A program made the translations under genes and the position numbers. This document shows positions 14,617 to 27,811 of a DNA stretch of 64,000 nt, piece after piece. Under the pieces are notes generated by a model that worked only from the letters and a program-made list of their open reading frames with translations, was not told the origin of the DNA and made no database searches. The DNA is from Ictalurus punctatus (Eukaryota > Chordata > Actinopteri > Siluriformes > Ictaluridae), in the NCBI RefSeq assembly GCF_001660625.3, contig NC_030424.2:19172001-19236000 (forward strand). The letters are read 5' to 3'. Numbering within the stretch: position 1 is the stretch's first letter; every line of letters starts with the position of its first letter.

Positions 14617-15251
14617 ATAGGGTCCAATAAACACTTCAATCAAAAAAAAGAAGAATTTTCTGGCTATTATTTGATGTGTCAGGCTTCACAGGGTTAATTA
14701 TATTGTTTGGGTTTCTGAATGATTATTAGTAATAGCTGAGGAAAAGAATCTTGTTGTGTGATCTGACTGCAGACAATGTTTTTAGGGGGTATTTTTAAAA
14801 GCTACATTAACTGTAATAATAATAATGTGTGAAACAAAAAAGCTACCTAACCTATAAGTGTTAGCATTGTGTCCAGAATGAAAAAAAAAAAACAACGTTG
14901 GTCCTGTCCACAATGAGTGATTTTATTGGAATTCATACAGATAGAAAAACCCAAACAAAACAAACAAACAAACAAACAAATAAAAAAAAAACAATGCAAC
15001 CCCTCACACTAACCATGTACCTTCATTACTTTTCATATGGCTTACCTTGTATGAAACTTTTTAATCATGATACAATCATGTTGACTTTGGTAACTTTATA
15101 TTACATCATAACCAATAGGCCCATTAATACAGTACTGCAATTTCATAATTAATCAATCAGTTTGTTCAGAAAATATTGCTCAGTGTGCTAATAGATGATG
15201 TTCCCATTTCATAGTACTTATTAACAAACAAGTTTATGCAGTACAATGAAT

Positions 15252-15482
15252 TTAAATGAAGCCAAATCCTTCATTGTTAGAGTGCCCTAACTCTTGGGTG
15301 TACCAGACTGGGTTTGAATAGCGTCCTACCAGATTATTTTGAGGTCTGCCCATCACAGCTGCTGTTTTTGCTTGGGCAGGCACTCGGCGCCTTTCTTCAC
15401 TCTTCTTCTGTCTACTTTTCTGCTGCTGCTGGTGAGTACTGTTGGAATTCTCTTCTGAACTCAAGACACCAAATAACACCAC
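15252..15482 (-). CDS. unassigned exon-like ORF
   Basis: A minus-strand frame encodes a Gln/Lys/Arg-rich start (HQQQQKSRQKKSEERRR) and a C-terminus ending EGFGFI, followed by a TAA stop. A CAGCAGCAG acceptor-like tract lies near 15421, so it may be a last coding exon. The composition looks more protein-like than the surrounding AT-rich DNA. I do not recognise the family, and a chance ORF is possible. Confidence 0.2.
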   Translation of the reverse strand: MVLFGVLSSEENSNSTHQQQQKSRQKKSEERRRVPAQAKTAAVMGRPQNNLVGRYSNPVWYTQELGHSNNEGFGFI

Positions 15483-16723
15483 TTGCTATATATATTTCAC
15501 AAATGAATGACTTTTTCCAGTCATCTGTCATTATAGTATAGATTGTTTTACCACTCTGTCACGCATGAAGAATGTGAAACCCATGTCATAGTTTAGAAGT
15601 GCATGCTGTGTTTGTCTAAGAATGTGCTATAAAGAGATAAGATTCATGTAAAACTACAAGCAGTTGCAGTGTGTAATTTAAAAGGTAATGTGTGCCAATA
15701 GTCTGGGCAGTCTGAAAAGCAAAATATAATATTAATTTTTAAAGATTACAGATAAGGTTTTGGTCTAAACAGTAGATCAAATAATAAAATAAAAGCAAAA
15801 CATATCAAGGATATGATCATTGATGCAGAAAGAAATATGCTTAACAATAATAAATAAGTTGACCATATTAAGAAGAGCCTAAAATAGACAGCTGGCCTAG
15901 AACAGGTGCCATGTGCCATGTGCTATGCTTGTGACGCCAGGGGGTGATCAGCTTGGACAGGGGCTAAATTTAACCAAATGAGCAATGAAAATAAGCAGCG
16001 TAACTCCAGGGGTAAACAACCTCAAAGTTTAGAACTGTCACCTATATGTCTTTTAAACCTTTATGACCTTTTAAACAATGTTTCTCACATGCACAAAAGC
16101 CAATTAGTAATACTAGAAAGCATCCATCATACTAACTTCTGTTACTTCACCTTATTTACCTCATAGGTTAAGGAAACTTATATTTAAAGTATATCTCAAA
16201 AGCTTCGCTTTAGGTGTCAGTGATAAGAATAAGGATTCATAGGAATTTCACTGAGTCACCCTAATCAAATCCAATGAAAAAAAAAATTGGTACAGTCTTA
16301 GTATATGCAGAATTTGCCATTTGCAACAGACACACAAGATGTTATCTCTTATGAGCTGCTGTTTCTTTTAACCGAATACAGATTGATGTAATGATGTAAT
16401 GATCAATGTAACACAACTGTCACATCTGAATCCACATCCCTTCCAGGAGCCATCTTAACTCCATCTGGATCCAGTCCAGATATTAGTTTCCACGCACCTG
16501 ATTACTGACAGTACCTGTTATCTATTTTCCTCAGGGTTTGCCATTTCCTGCATTTCGAAACACTGTTTTCTTTGTTTGTTGTTACAGGTTTGACGCTTGT
16601 TTCTTCCCTTTTTGATTTTACTTTTCCTTCATTGCTCTTTTGCATGAGTGACTGACCCCTCTGCTTTGAGACAAGAATGCTCAAGTTTAAGTAACCTTTT
16701 CTTGTCTTCCAGTGACTATAAGA

Positions 16724-18511
16724 ATGGAGAACTGTAGCCAGCCTGCAGAGGTACAGACCCTTAACAGCATCCCCACTGTGGATGTTGCCCCTGACCTTAC
16801 TGAGGACCTGAATAAGCAATTAGAGGACATCATCAGTTTTTATCAGGCAGCTGAGAAGCCAGCTGAGAATGAGGAGCTGGAGGAAGAGGCAGTCACAGAC
16901 ATAAAAGACTCTGGAAAGGCCAAGGACCCCAGGCTAGAAAAGAAAATGCTGAAAGGCCTTGGTGAGGCACTTTTCCTTGTTGAACATTACATGAATGGCA
17001 CAGTGGCCCAGAGTTATCACCCCAAAGAACAAGTCATGATTTTTTGTTATAGTAATGTTTAATGTTGTGGAACATCTAAGAAACAAGTTATTTACTATAA
17101 TCACATATGTTATAGCACATACAAACAGTCATTTCCTTACCAGTGTCCATTTTTTCTCTCTCTTGAAGTTAATAAGACAAAAAAAAAAAAAGCAACTTGC
17201 CATGGTACTGAGAAACCACAAAACCCTTCACCTTCTTTTACCGCTTTACTTTCTGACTTTTCTGTTACTGAAACTAGAGTGCTGAAACTAGCGACTCCTT
17301 ACAAATGCATAATAAAAGTTCCCTCACAGAAAATGTCATCATATGAACAATTACAAGCTGAAAAAAAAAGCAGTTTATGTAGCGCATCCACCGTATAAGT
17401 ACCTGTGTAAGTTGTTATTATAGAATTATAACAGAAAACGTTTACTCAAGGTTTATATAAACCTTGCAGGTGGAACTACTGTCATAGCCGTACTGTTAGA
17501 GAAAATTAATCCACTTCTTCTGATTACAGAATTCAACAGCGCTGTGATATCAAATTAAATATACCATCTATGTCACAACAGGGAAGGAGGCCATGCTTCT
17601 CATGCAAAGCCTGAACAAGCTTGGTAATCCTGAGCAAAAACTGGAAGCTCTTATAAAGAAGCATGCACAGCTGGTGAGCACAGACACCTATAACCCATGC
17701 TGCAGGATGTGCATTTTGTGTTCCTGTGATTTTAAGTCATATCAACTATGGTCTTGGGGCAGTCATAAATAAACCCGGTGTGTGCTGTCCACAGCTGGAA
17801 GAGTACCGCTCAGATCAGAAGCAGTTAAAGATGCTACAGAAGAAATTGCTGCAGGTGATGAAGGAGAAAGATCAGCTTCAGAGTGAGCACAGTAGAGCAG
17901 TGCTGGCCCGGAGTAAACTTGAGGGTCTTTGCAGAGAGCTGCAGAGACATAACAAGACACTTAAGGTGTGACTGTCTAAAAACCTCATTAAGACTTTTGT
18001 ACAATTGTGGGTTTTCAATGTGAGTGTGCAGAAGAAATGATGCATATTTACCTGAGCCCCTTTGTCAGGAGGAGACACTTCAGCGATGCCGTGAGGATGA
18101 CCTGAAGAGGAAGGAGATCACTACTCACTTTCAAAACACACTTACAGACATCCAGGCCCAGATCGAGGAGCACAGCAACCGCAACAACAAACTGTGCCAG
18201 GAGAACAGCGACCTGGCTGAGAAACTCAAAGGCCTCATTGCCAAATATGACCAGCGAGAGGCGGTATGTCACGTTACAGCAATGTGAAAGTTGCTGTTGG
18301 ACTAAATGCATCAGTGTTAGATACAAGGAACCTTATTTGAACCTAGTCATGTATTTAACAGGATGGGGATTCTTCACAATGGGAAGCAAACACTGATGGC
18401 TGGTGCTTATATTTGATGGGAGAGATAAAATCTTAAAGGCAGCTGCATTCTGGTTTTATGATTCATGATTTGGGACGTGCAAGTCCATATGCTCTCATCA
18501 AATACCAAACA

Positions 18512-18561
<50 letters not shown>

Positions 18562-20709
18562 CAAAACCAGGAAACATGGACACTTGTGTCAGCAGCCCCT
18601 TTGTCATTTCTTCATACCATTCTGTATATTTTATGACCATTGGTGGTGCTGTTGCACCTTTTTCCACAATAATCTGAACAAAACATTCATCAGCCATAAA
18701 ACATTTGATAACAACACATCTGATTCGGATGCTAAAAATTAAGCCCTATATTGACGTTTGTCATCTCTGAAAGACCTGGGGGTGGGGGGTGGGGGTGGGG
18801 GGGGGACACACTGTGTACAGATCATTGTGTAGGTCACAACAGAAGAATACCAGAGGTGCTGTATTACAATGCTGCTTTGCATTAATGACACTGTGTTCTT
18901 TCTTTCTTTCTTTTTTTTTTAAAAAAAATTGTACTGGTACTGATATTTGACATGCTTCCTCTTGTACTTTCAACATCTCATTCACTGTTCACTGTTCCCA
19001 GCTCAAATACACAGGGACTAATTGTTTTTTTTTTCAACTTTGCCATTTACATTGCCATTTAAACACTCAGTATATCTTCCTTAACTATTGACTTTGGTGT
19101 TTAGTGCAGCTCTGGGCTCAGATCTCCTATTTATCAACTGTGTCATTCTACTAGGTGATCAATCAAACTGCTCTACATCCCCTAACAATGTCCGGGGGGT
19201 GGGGGGTGGGGGGGGGGGGGGGGGGGTGGGGGTGTTGTTACTGTAGGTCTAATTTAAATTTAGGAAAGATTTGTATACAGAGCAAGAGCATTTTTAAAAA
19301 ATATGTAAATGGAATAATTTGCATAAGGCCTATTCTATGGACTGAAATTGGCTCTATTATTGTCTCTGACTGTTGCAGAATCTTGAGAAAGTGTTCAAGC
19401 ATAGAGACCTACAGCAGAAGTTGTTGGAGACCAAACTTGCTCAGGCAAAAGCACTGCTGAAAGATGCTGAAGAGAAGCACAAGCTGGAGAGAGCGCATGT
19501 GAGATTCATGATTTCAGATAGTTCACACATATGATCACATGTTACATGCACTAAATTAATACAGCCCTTTTTTGTTTTTCTTTATGGACAGTTACTAAAG
19601 CAAACTGCTGAAGCCAAACTACAAGTGACACTTATGAAAGAGCATGAAACTGACATGAAGGGCCAGGTAAACAGCATTAAATGTTATAATTTCCAGCTTT
19701 ATTTATATAATTGTATTTTGTTAGGTTAATACAATGTTTCTTAATTTTACAGCTTGCTGTGTATTCCGAGAAATTTGATGAATTCAAAGGAGCTGTGTCA
19801 CAGAGCAGTGGGGTTTATGCCAGCTTCAAACAAGACATAGATAAAGTAAGTACTTCTTAACAAATCTAGAAATTAAGGGAACTTATATCTAAATATAAAA
19901 ACAACTATTAGCATACTTTGTTCAACTTTACTCTTTTACCATGTAACACAAATAATTAAACAACATTTGAGGTTATTAAGTGTTTAAGATCTATATTTGC
20001 AGATGGCAAAAAAGATGAAAAAGCTAGAAAAGGAGGCCAGTTCATGGAAATCACGATTTGATGGCTGTAATAAAACTCTTATTGAAATGGTTGCAGATGT
20101 AAGAAACTCTATTAACTAATATAACAGAAGTTTACTATTATTGAGCCCAGTTTTGAAAATAACATATTATGTTCTCCTCGTCCTTTGTAGAAAGCAGTGA
20201 AGGAGAAAGAGTTTGAGCTTTTCACTTTAAAGACACAAAAGCTGGAGAATCTCTGCAGAGCACTTCAGGAAGAGAGAAGGAGCCTCTATCAGAAGCTACA
20301 GGAAAGCCAACCACCCGGAGCTGCAGAAGACACAGCAACAAAAGTGGAGATAGCAGAAGAAATAAAAGTCATCAATCAGGAAGCGAAGACCCATGAAGAA
20401 GTACTCAGTGAGCCCACAACTGCTGCAACACCTCTTACTAAAGAGATAGAGAAACTGAAGGCGGAAAAGTCCAGACTTGAAGAGGTTGCAGCAACATTTA
20501 CAATATCTCATATCTGTGAGCAGGCAGTTCTCCCTGCAGAAGCTATTGAGGTTTCAGAACACTCTGAGAGCTTACAGGTGTCCCAAGAAACTGCAGAGAA
20601 CACCACTGACTTGGAGTTTCATCTCGAAGAAGAGATTACCCCATCCACAGAAACACTGTCTGATAAAAATCAAGAGATTAGAGACAAAGAAATGGAGACC
20701 GTTGATTAA
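16724..20709 (+). CDS. txlnb: beta-taxilin (syntaxin-binding coiled-coil protein)
   Basis: Taxilins are long coiled-coil proteins that bind syntaxins and are linked to vesicle traffic; the beta form is muscle-enriched (family knowledge). Exons: 16724-16961, 17582-17673, 17795-17965, 18069-18263, 19379-19498, 19592-19666, 19753-19845, 20003-20098, 20191-20709. All introns are GT-AG and the frame is kept, giving 532 residues. The ATG at 16724 is the first in an exon that begins after an acceptor at 16711-16712. Family blocks include LNKQLEDII, KMLKGLG, LMQSLNKLG, KLEGLCRELQRHNKTLK, NKLCQENSDLAEKLK and LENLCRALQEERRSL. After about residue 410 the tail is acidic, Glu/Thr-rich and shorter than the mammalian beta-taxilin tail. 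Beta rather than alpha or gamma is chosen from linkage with hivep2 and gje1. A polyadenylation signal AATAAA is at 20772-20777. Confidence 0.93.
18516..18559. repeat. poly(A) tract in txlnb intron 4
   Basis: Forty-four consecutive A residues with no recognisable retrotransposed body in front of them. Confidence 0.95.
18778..18805 (+). repeat. G-run tract, potential G-quadruplex
   Basis: Several runs of three or more G separated by single T within 28 bp, on the transcribed-sense strand of txlnb intron 4. Confidence 0.8.
19194..19232 (+). repeat. long G-run tract, potential G-quadruplex
   Basis: Runs of five or more G separated by single T over 39 bp, including one run of about 19 G, in the same txlnb intron 4 and about 150 bp before the exon 5 acceptor. 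Confidence 0.85.
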
Positions 20710-20799
20710 ACTTCTTGACTAAAAAACCTTCATATTTTATTACTCACTAAAGAAGCTGTCATAATTTAACAAATAAACATGTTGTCCAAGTGACTACAA

Positions 20800-22840
20800 C
20801 TAAAAGTGTTTTGACTTTTCATTTCTTGATACAGGCCAAGTTAGTCATAGTTACTGTATATTAGTTGACTGCAAATAAACCTCTGCTGGAAAGGTCATCT
20901 ACAATTTACTTCCTCTGATTTTTCACTGCAGCAGTTTCATAATGTATTTTCAAGGTCTGACACTATACCAAGTCATCTATGTACAAGCATGTGTACTTAG
21001 CATGAACTGTGCTACAAATACGACACAGGGGTAAGCAAATGGTAGGAATCTGATGTAAGAGCTACTGATAGGAATAAATTATCAAAACTTGTAGAAATTA
21101 GCAAAAGTCTTGAAAAATCTTTATCAACTCAAAGGATTGTTATATTCAAGAATTTCAAATAAAGTATAAAGTAGTTTTTGGTCACAGCAAATATGCTCCA
21201 AATTCATTTGAAACTTTATTATAATCCTGATCAATGCATGCAATCCCAAGTTATGCAAGTCCACCTTCAAACTTTGTAGGTCTGCAAAATATCCCCTGGT
21301 TTTTTTCAATGAAAAACCAAGACCAAGACCAGGAATTGCTCAACTCCAACTTGGTGTATGGCACACCCTCTGTAGAAGATGATCACAGTTTTTCACCACA
21401 GACAATCACATTGAAAACAAAAACAAGCAGCACAATGTCATGATTCAGTGCCACAACCAAATACTGATGTATGACCTAGTCAGAAATTGTTACGATATTA
21501 TAATAAGTATATGTTTACCATGTAGCATACATCAATGTTTATTCAGTTATTTTTTCACCAATTACACATCTATACTAGCTCTATATGTGTCCTTAAATTT
21601 GAGCTTGAACTCTTGGACTTCGTATTATAATCGAAGTACTGGACGAAGTATTTTGGATTACATATAAAGATGTAAGATTTATTATTTGATTCCACATGAA
21701 CTTCAGCAAATATGACCACAGGCAATTGGTTTTCTCATTATTGGAATCAATCACCATCTCCCACACCATCATGGATAATAAGGACAAGTGTGTCAAACTT
21801 GAATAATTGATACTTCCGATCGGAAGTATAATATGACTATAAATAGACCTAATGCTAAGCTGTTAATAAATAATTTCTGTTTCTCATAATTCGGCCTTGG
21901 CTGCATTAGCCTATAGTTTATGTTATAGTTTATTAAGTACTAGATGTGTTGGGGAATTTAACATGTAAAATTTTAATTATATTCTGCTGAAATGAACGGA
22001 AAAAACAAATGACTCGAAAAAAGGATTAATTCATTTTGCTGAATCAGATTCAAAGATCTGAGTCAGTAAAATTATCCGAACTTCCCATCACTACACTCAA
22101 TTACTGGCGACTTTCTTCTATGGAAAGTAGCTAAGCTTTGCCCAAAGTCACTAAAGGGGTCTGAAATGTGGACCGGAGCTGTCTCTGTCACAGTGAGAGG
22201 GGCTGCAGCCGGGTGGCATATATTGGGTGAAAGGAGTGTATTCATGTTCTATCAAAAATAAACACTTTAAAGTTTGTAGCGATTTCATATTGAATGAAGC
22301 ACCTTTAAAGCACCACTAGATAAAAAATGGCTAGTTTCAAGGTTTTCTGGTACTTAAATTTCAAAAAAGCCAAATTCAAGCACTTCAAGCACCTTGTACG
22401 AACCCTGTTTATAATTGCATTTTTATAAAGAATAATTCTAATGTGTGAGTAACAGAACTTGTCAGATATCAGAACTTGTGTAAAATCTGTAGGTTTGAAG
22501 TTATAGTCATATTGTCAATGGGATCAAGGAGCTGATTTGTGTCTTTTCAACCATCCATACACCATACATTTTGAATTTGAATTTTAATAATGCTGTAACA
22601 CTGATTATTAACATTACAAATGTGAAGGTACAGGATTGCGCATACTGCAGGTGTCCATAAATTGTAATAGTGACTTTGGGATATCTCATTAGTTTTAGCA
22701 AGTACTTTAAAAAAACTTTAAAAGCTCCGTCTGAAACATACACAAAACTAAACTATTTTACATAGCACTTTTATATAGTTTGTTGACTCAGTCACTGTAA
22801 AGATAAAAGACAACTGTATAAACAGCACAATTCCAGAACA
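20800..22840. other. txlnb-dusp23 intergenic region
   Basis: Convergent gap. AT-rich, with a second AATAAA near 20874 that could serve txlnb, and a minus-strand ATTAAA at 22588-22583 that could serve dusp23. The stretch 22320-22405 resembles a decayed dispersed repeat. No coding region was recognised. Confidence 0.4.
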
Positions 22841-22851
22841 ATTAATATACA

Positions 22852-23401
22852 TCAGCATTTATTTTGCTGATAGAACTGCACTATCATTTGCTCCTGTTCT
22901 TGAGTTTCAATAGAACCACGGCGTATCTTTCTAATTTCATTAATGGCATCAATCCCACTGATTTTTCTGCTCTTCACCAAGTAGCAGGCCAGCATAGTTC
23001 CAGTTCTTCCGAAGCCATGCAAACAGTGCACTGCGACCCCCTACCATAAACAAGATCCAAGTTAGAAAACATGAATATCAGTACTACACTAGAAACAATG
23101 TTTTTATTATAGATTACATTTAGATTTTTACCTCTCCTTTTGAATTGGCCTCCTCCACTATGGACAAGAAGCGCTTGATTTGATCAAAAGTTGGAGCGCA
23201 AAAGTCATGTATTCTAATGTGATGCAAAGTCAACCCTGGACAAGTGTCATGGTAAGGAGGCTTTCTTTCAGACAAAGTGATTAAGTGTTTAATTCCATTA
23301 TTTAGTAGAAATTGATAATGGGCTGTCATCCTTGGCATCCCCAGTCCAGCTAATTTATGAGGATCAACCCAAGAAAAGTTGGGAGGTGGAGTGGCTGCCA
23401 T
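22852..23401 (-). CDS. dusp23: dual specificity phosphatase 23 (VHZ-like)
   Basis: Small atypical cysteine phosphatase acting on phospho-Tyr and phospho-Ser/Thr (family knowledge). Two coding exons, 23401-23132 and 23040-22852, with a 91-bp GT-AG phase-0 intron, give 152 residues against about 150 in mammals. The catalytic P-loop is HCLHGFGRT, with Cys96 and Arg102; the likely general acid is Asp66 in RIHDFCAP. The start NFSWVDPHKLAGLG and the IRRGSIET block match the family. The codon at 23410 is TTG; the true start is the ATG at 23401, close to an acceptor (CAG at about 23426) that implies a spliced 5' UTR. A minus-strand donor (GAG|GTAAGT) at 24528-24527 marks the probable non-coding first exon. 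Confidence 0.95.
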
Positions 23402-24600
23402 TGTTCTCAACAGTCTACTATTGACCTGTAAACACAGATTAATATGGTAATAAAATCACCATATTTTGTGACTTGAACTTTACCATAATTTAATAACATT
23501 ACATCTAGGGTAGATAGTAATTCATTTTGAATGTTGTACTTTTGCAAAGTCAGCATGCACTCCCAAAGCAGAATCAATGTTCATTCATCATGCTGTAATT
23601 TATATTTTCAGATGTGAAGCACCTCATTGACCTCACCTGACCAGTACATATCAGATGTTTTGTTTTCGATCACAAATTTTGTATATTTGAAGAACCAAAA
23701 TATGCATACATTACATACTGTGTTTTGGGGCCTAAATCACTTTTAAATACAATACGCATTTTTGTCACCTGAGTGATACCAACTATTTATGCACTCATTA
23801 ATTAAAAGCCTATGGCTTGGATAGTTTCTCACATACACTGCTATCAATCATACATAGACAGAAATAGCGCCATTCCACAAATTTCTGTATTCTCTGAGTG
23901 TGGTCCTCTTTCCATCTTTTGAAAATGCAAACTTTCTAATCCAGGACCCTTCTGGTCCCCTCCACATATTGGCCATAAATTCAGTTCCTGACCTCTGTAC
24001 AATAATATTTAAAACCTTCCTAATTCCTTCCTATATTCAGGTCGATTTCCATTGCTTACATTATTAAAGCTGAGCAATTTTGATTTAAATATATAATATT
24101 TGGAAATATTCAGCCACCAGGTCTCAACTGGCTTGTATAGAGGCAAAAAATAGAGGTCCTTTGCAATTAAACATTATGATTATTACTGCTATTAGACTAA
24201 TGCAATTGTAACTAAAGACAACAGCTTACTTGTGTCGCACGATAAACCATATTCTCCAAAACAAAATGTAATATTATTATATCAATATTAATATTATATA
24301 TTATTATTGACCTTAACCATGCAATTTGTTAACACGGGCACATGACAGTGTTGACTATAAAACACACCCGCTGCTAGCTATGAATTTAGCAATCCAGCTA
24401 GCTAGTTTTTGCTTTGCCTAACCGTTTCCACAATAATTCAGACGTTAGAACTTTCAATAACTCATACTTGATACCGTGTATAGCAGCTACGCTTGTTACG
24501 TGGAATTATCTAGATATCTTAACTTACCTCAGTCAGTTTCTGAAGACTAAGTTCGCTTTCAATAATGTTTATATTTAACTACATATTTAATGATAGCCAC
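23402..24600 (-). other. dusp23 5' UTR intron and probable first exon
   Basis: Between the 5' UTR acceptor near 23426 and the donor at 24527-24528 lies about 1.1 kb of non-coding sequence. The exon upstream of that donor (from 24529 rightward, end unknown) would carry the promoter-proximal 5' UTR. Assignment rests on splice-site quality only. Confidence 0.45.
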
Positions 24601-24928
24601 ACTCCAAAGAACCGTATTCATTAATATGAGTAACTAGCCTTGCATCGTAACCACTTGCTAAGCAGCTAAATTAGCCAGTTAGCTAGCATGTAACTAAAAA
24701 TACCCGCTGTTAAATTGTCACCAGTCGTTAACTAGTAAGGTTAAATATGAAAACGCAGACGATAAAAGTCTCGTGTTTTAAAGCCCGACCAGGCTCAATG
24801 ACAATAACGTTTGCATTATATATATATAGATAGATAGATAGATAGATGGATATACATATAGATATATTATTTAAGCATACTGATGTAGCTCAACCCATTT
24901 AAGTAATACAAAAGTAAACACTTGCTAT

Positions 24929-25011
24929 GTCAGGATGGCCGAGCGGTCTAAGGCGCTGCGTTCAGGTCGCAGTCTCCCCTGGAGGCGTGGGTTCGAATCC
25001 CACTTCTGACA
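24929..25011 (+). tRNA. tRNA-Leu (anticodon CAG)
   Basis: An 83-nt class II tRNA. The acceptor stem GTCAGGA (24929-24935) pairs with TTCTGAC (25004-25010), with discriminator A at 25011. The anticodon stem CTGCG/CGCAG closes a TTCAGGT loop with CAG at 24963-24965, reading CUG. A long variable arm and the internal B box GGTTCGAATCC (24990-25000) are present. There is no intron. A T-rich run from about 25021 can terminate RNA polymerase III. The sequence matches the vertebrate consensus as I recall it. Confidence 0.98.
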
Positions 25012-26142
25012 GTACCATACTTTTATTTTTTGTTGTTATTATTGTATCACCTTTTTTAGGCTAAAATTTTCGTATTAGTTTTAGTATGTTCAGTTTAGCA
25101 TGCATGGACTACCTCCGTTCTCTAATATATATGAAATTGTATACACTCATATACCACTAAATTGCATTGTATTATTTGGAAACACTCTTGTGGCCTCATG
25201 TGTGATTTGTGTAATGTATTATTTAAGCTAAGTACTTATTTAACTAAACTCTACATTTTAACATTAAAAGTTTATACGCATACAACTTTAGTCAGTTCAG
25301 CAGAGATCACTGTTTTTTTTTTTTTTTTTTACAGTATTTAATATTCTGCTTTTTTCAAGAGACAGTCTACTTAAAGCTGCAGTATCAAAAAAAAAAATTG
25401 GGGGTTAAAAATGAACAGAAATCAATTATTGAGCAAGTATGTAAAAAAAAAATAAAAAAATCTGTGTTCAAAACTGTCTCCTCACCTTATCCCGATTCAC
25501 AACGGTAAGTTTATAATAGTAATTTATAATTTGAGCTGTCGGGTCGGATTTAGCAGGAAACGTGTTTGAGGTGATTTGTGTGGCCTTTGATATGACCGTG
25601 TCTTTGCGTCACACAGACCACATATTTGGGTGATGCACCATTCTCAGCTTAGCAGTTAGCTGAACCTGATGGCCAGATATTTCGATAGAAGGTGTGTGCA
25701 CCTAAGAAACGGGAAACTGTTTTATAAAGCATTTACAATGTAGTTGTTTTATTTGTACAGTGCTTTTGGTCACACAAGACACTTTATACACTGCAAGACC
25801 TGACACAACAACAAGTCCTAGTATAATGACATTTGGCCAGTTGGGCCAGTTTTATCTATAGTGCATCTCTTTATGTTAATAAAGATATTCTGAGGACTAA
25901 AATAACTGATCCTTTGTTTACACCAACAAATGGCATCTCACTATTAATAAGCCTCATAGACATTTGTTTCATAAGATCTCTGAACAATCATATTTTGGAC
26001 AGAATTTTGACACCTGACTCATTAAACATCAGTTCCACTTAGTTTGGTCCAGTTCAGCAGAGGTCACCATATTACTCTTTAAGATTCTGGCGCTGTAAGA
26101 GGCACTCTGCTTGTTGCAGTGTTTCTGCAATATATAATAGTT
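25012..26142. other. region between tRNA-Leu and the trerf1-like 3' end
   Basis: Non-coding. It probably includes the trerf1-like 3' UTR, with a minus-strand AATAAA at 25753-25748. The phrase CAGTTCAGCAGAG recurs near 25296 and 26050, suggesting a duplicated or repeated segment. A long T run lies at 25313-25330. Confidence 0.4.
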
Positions 26143-27758
26143 TTATGTCTCCATTATTGCTGCAAGAGAATGAGGAGTTAGGGGTAGTTGAAGTAGTCCA
26201 ACAGTAGGGCTGGCAGGTGTCATTGTCTTGTTTTCCTGTTCAGGAAGGCTATGAAGCTGCCAAAACTGTGGATCGTCTGGTTGGCGATGAGTCTTCATGT
26301 GAGCATTGCGACTTTTCACCTTAAGAAACACTCTGTGAAAACATGGTTAAAAATGATAGACTGGTTTAATGACTGTGTCAGCCTGAAGGATATAAATAAT
26401 ACAGACCATGTAACTAACTAGGGAAAAAAATGTTCCATGTCAATTTCACTTGTCTCAACTGTATCTTACTTTCCACATTCAGTGCAGGGGAAGATGAGAT
26501 TTGAGTCAGTGTCTCCACTTGTTGAACTGTTTGAAGGTGAGCTTTTTACAGAGCCTGGTGCAAAGTGCTGAGCTGATTTGGGTCTGTTATGTTCAGCTGG
26601 AGAATTACACAGCCCACCTATATTACTTTGGTTCCATTCATTCCCATTAAACATCTGATTTGAAAAAGAAACAAAAAATACATTACATATTAATACAACA
26701 CATACAGACCTAATGTAAAATGTAGAAGAGCAATTAAAAACCAACGCAACAAAATCAACAGACAGGTTTCAGTTTCTAACAGGAAATATAACAAAGCCCC
26801 GGAAGCTTCACTGTAGAGGCAGATCAGGTCTTCGTGTGACCTTATCATTAGAATCTTGTTTACTGTAAAGATTAACTTACAGGCCCAGATCTGGGTACTT
26901 CACAAACTAATGCACCACTGACGTTGTCAGACAGTTCAGAAAATTCCAGCGCTACAGTTTTGTTCTTTGTTTCATGTGCAGGTTGTCTGGTGTTGCCTTC
27001 CTTCAAGTGACCCTTATTCTATAAGAGCAAATGGCACATTGTAATAATTATTAAGACCACAACTATGGACTAACAGTACAAGATGTAGCCCAATAGGTTC
27101 ACAAGTTCTTACAATATAAAAGGAAAGTTACTGGCGCACATTTACAGCTTCAGTGCATGAAACAATTGTCCTAGTTACTTTAACAACATGTCAGTCTGTA
27201 TAGGATTTCACAGTTTTTTTGTGATTGTTGCGGCCAAAAATTCTTGATTTTGCTGCAGCTTTTTTCAAAATTTGCAATGCAACTTGCAGTTTTTTTTTTG
27301 TGGAAAACTTGAATTGGTGAAATAGCAATTGCACAGAATTATTTTGCATGGCCTTGCAGCTGTTGCTACATGTACTTTTAGCTGTACTCATGTTCAACGC
27401 ATGTGAATCAAAGAGGGCTTTGGCTGAATGTGCATTATGACGATATCACATTATGCATCTTGGCCCAAGTCAACAAAATTTTTTTTTTGGCAATTAAAAA
27501 AAAAATTTTTTTTTTGAAAAATTGCAGCGTTTACTTGATTTTGATTTTTGGTTGATAGGTGCTAAGAATAAAGCACATACTTACAGTGCTGTGAAAAAGT
27601 ATTTGCACCATCCTGATTTCTTCTGTTTTTGTGTATATCTCATACTAAATAGATTTAGATATTCAAATGAAATACAACATGAAACAAAGGCAACCAGAGT
27701 AAACACACAATACAAAATACATATATTTAATATATTAATATTAAATATATTAAATATA

Positions 27759-27811
<53 letters not shown>

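Larger units (their letters stand above)
12160..16690. other. gje1-txlnb intergenic region
   Basis: Divergent gap between gje1 (-) and txlnb (+), expected to hold both promoters. It contains the probable gje1 5' UTR exon (12714-12953), a dispersed repeat (13638-13972), a TA array (14524-14612) and an exon-like minus ORF (15252-15482). I could not point to a TATA box or CpG island with confidence. Confidence 0.45.
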
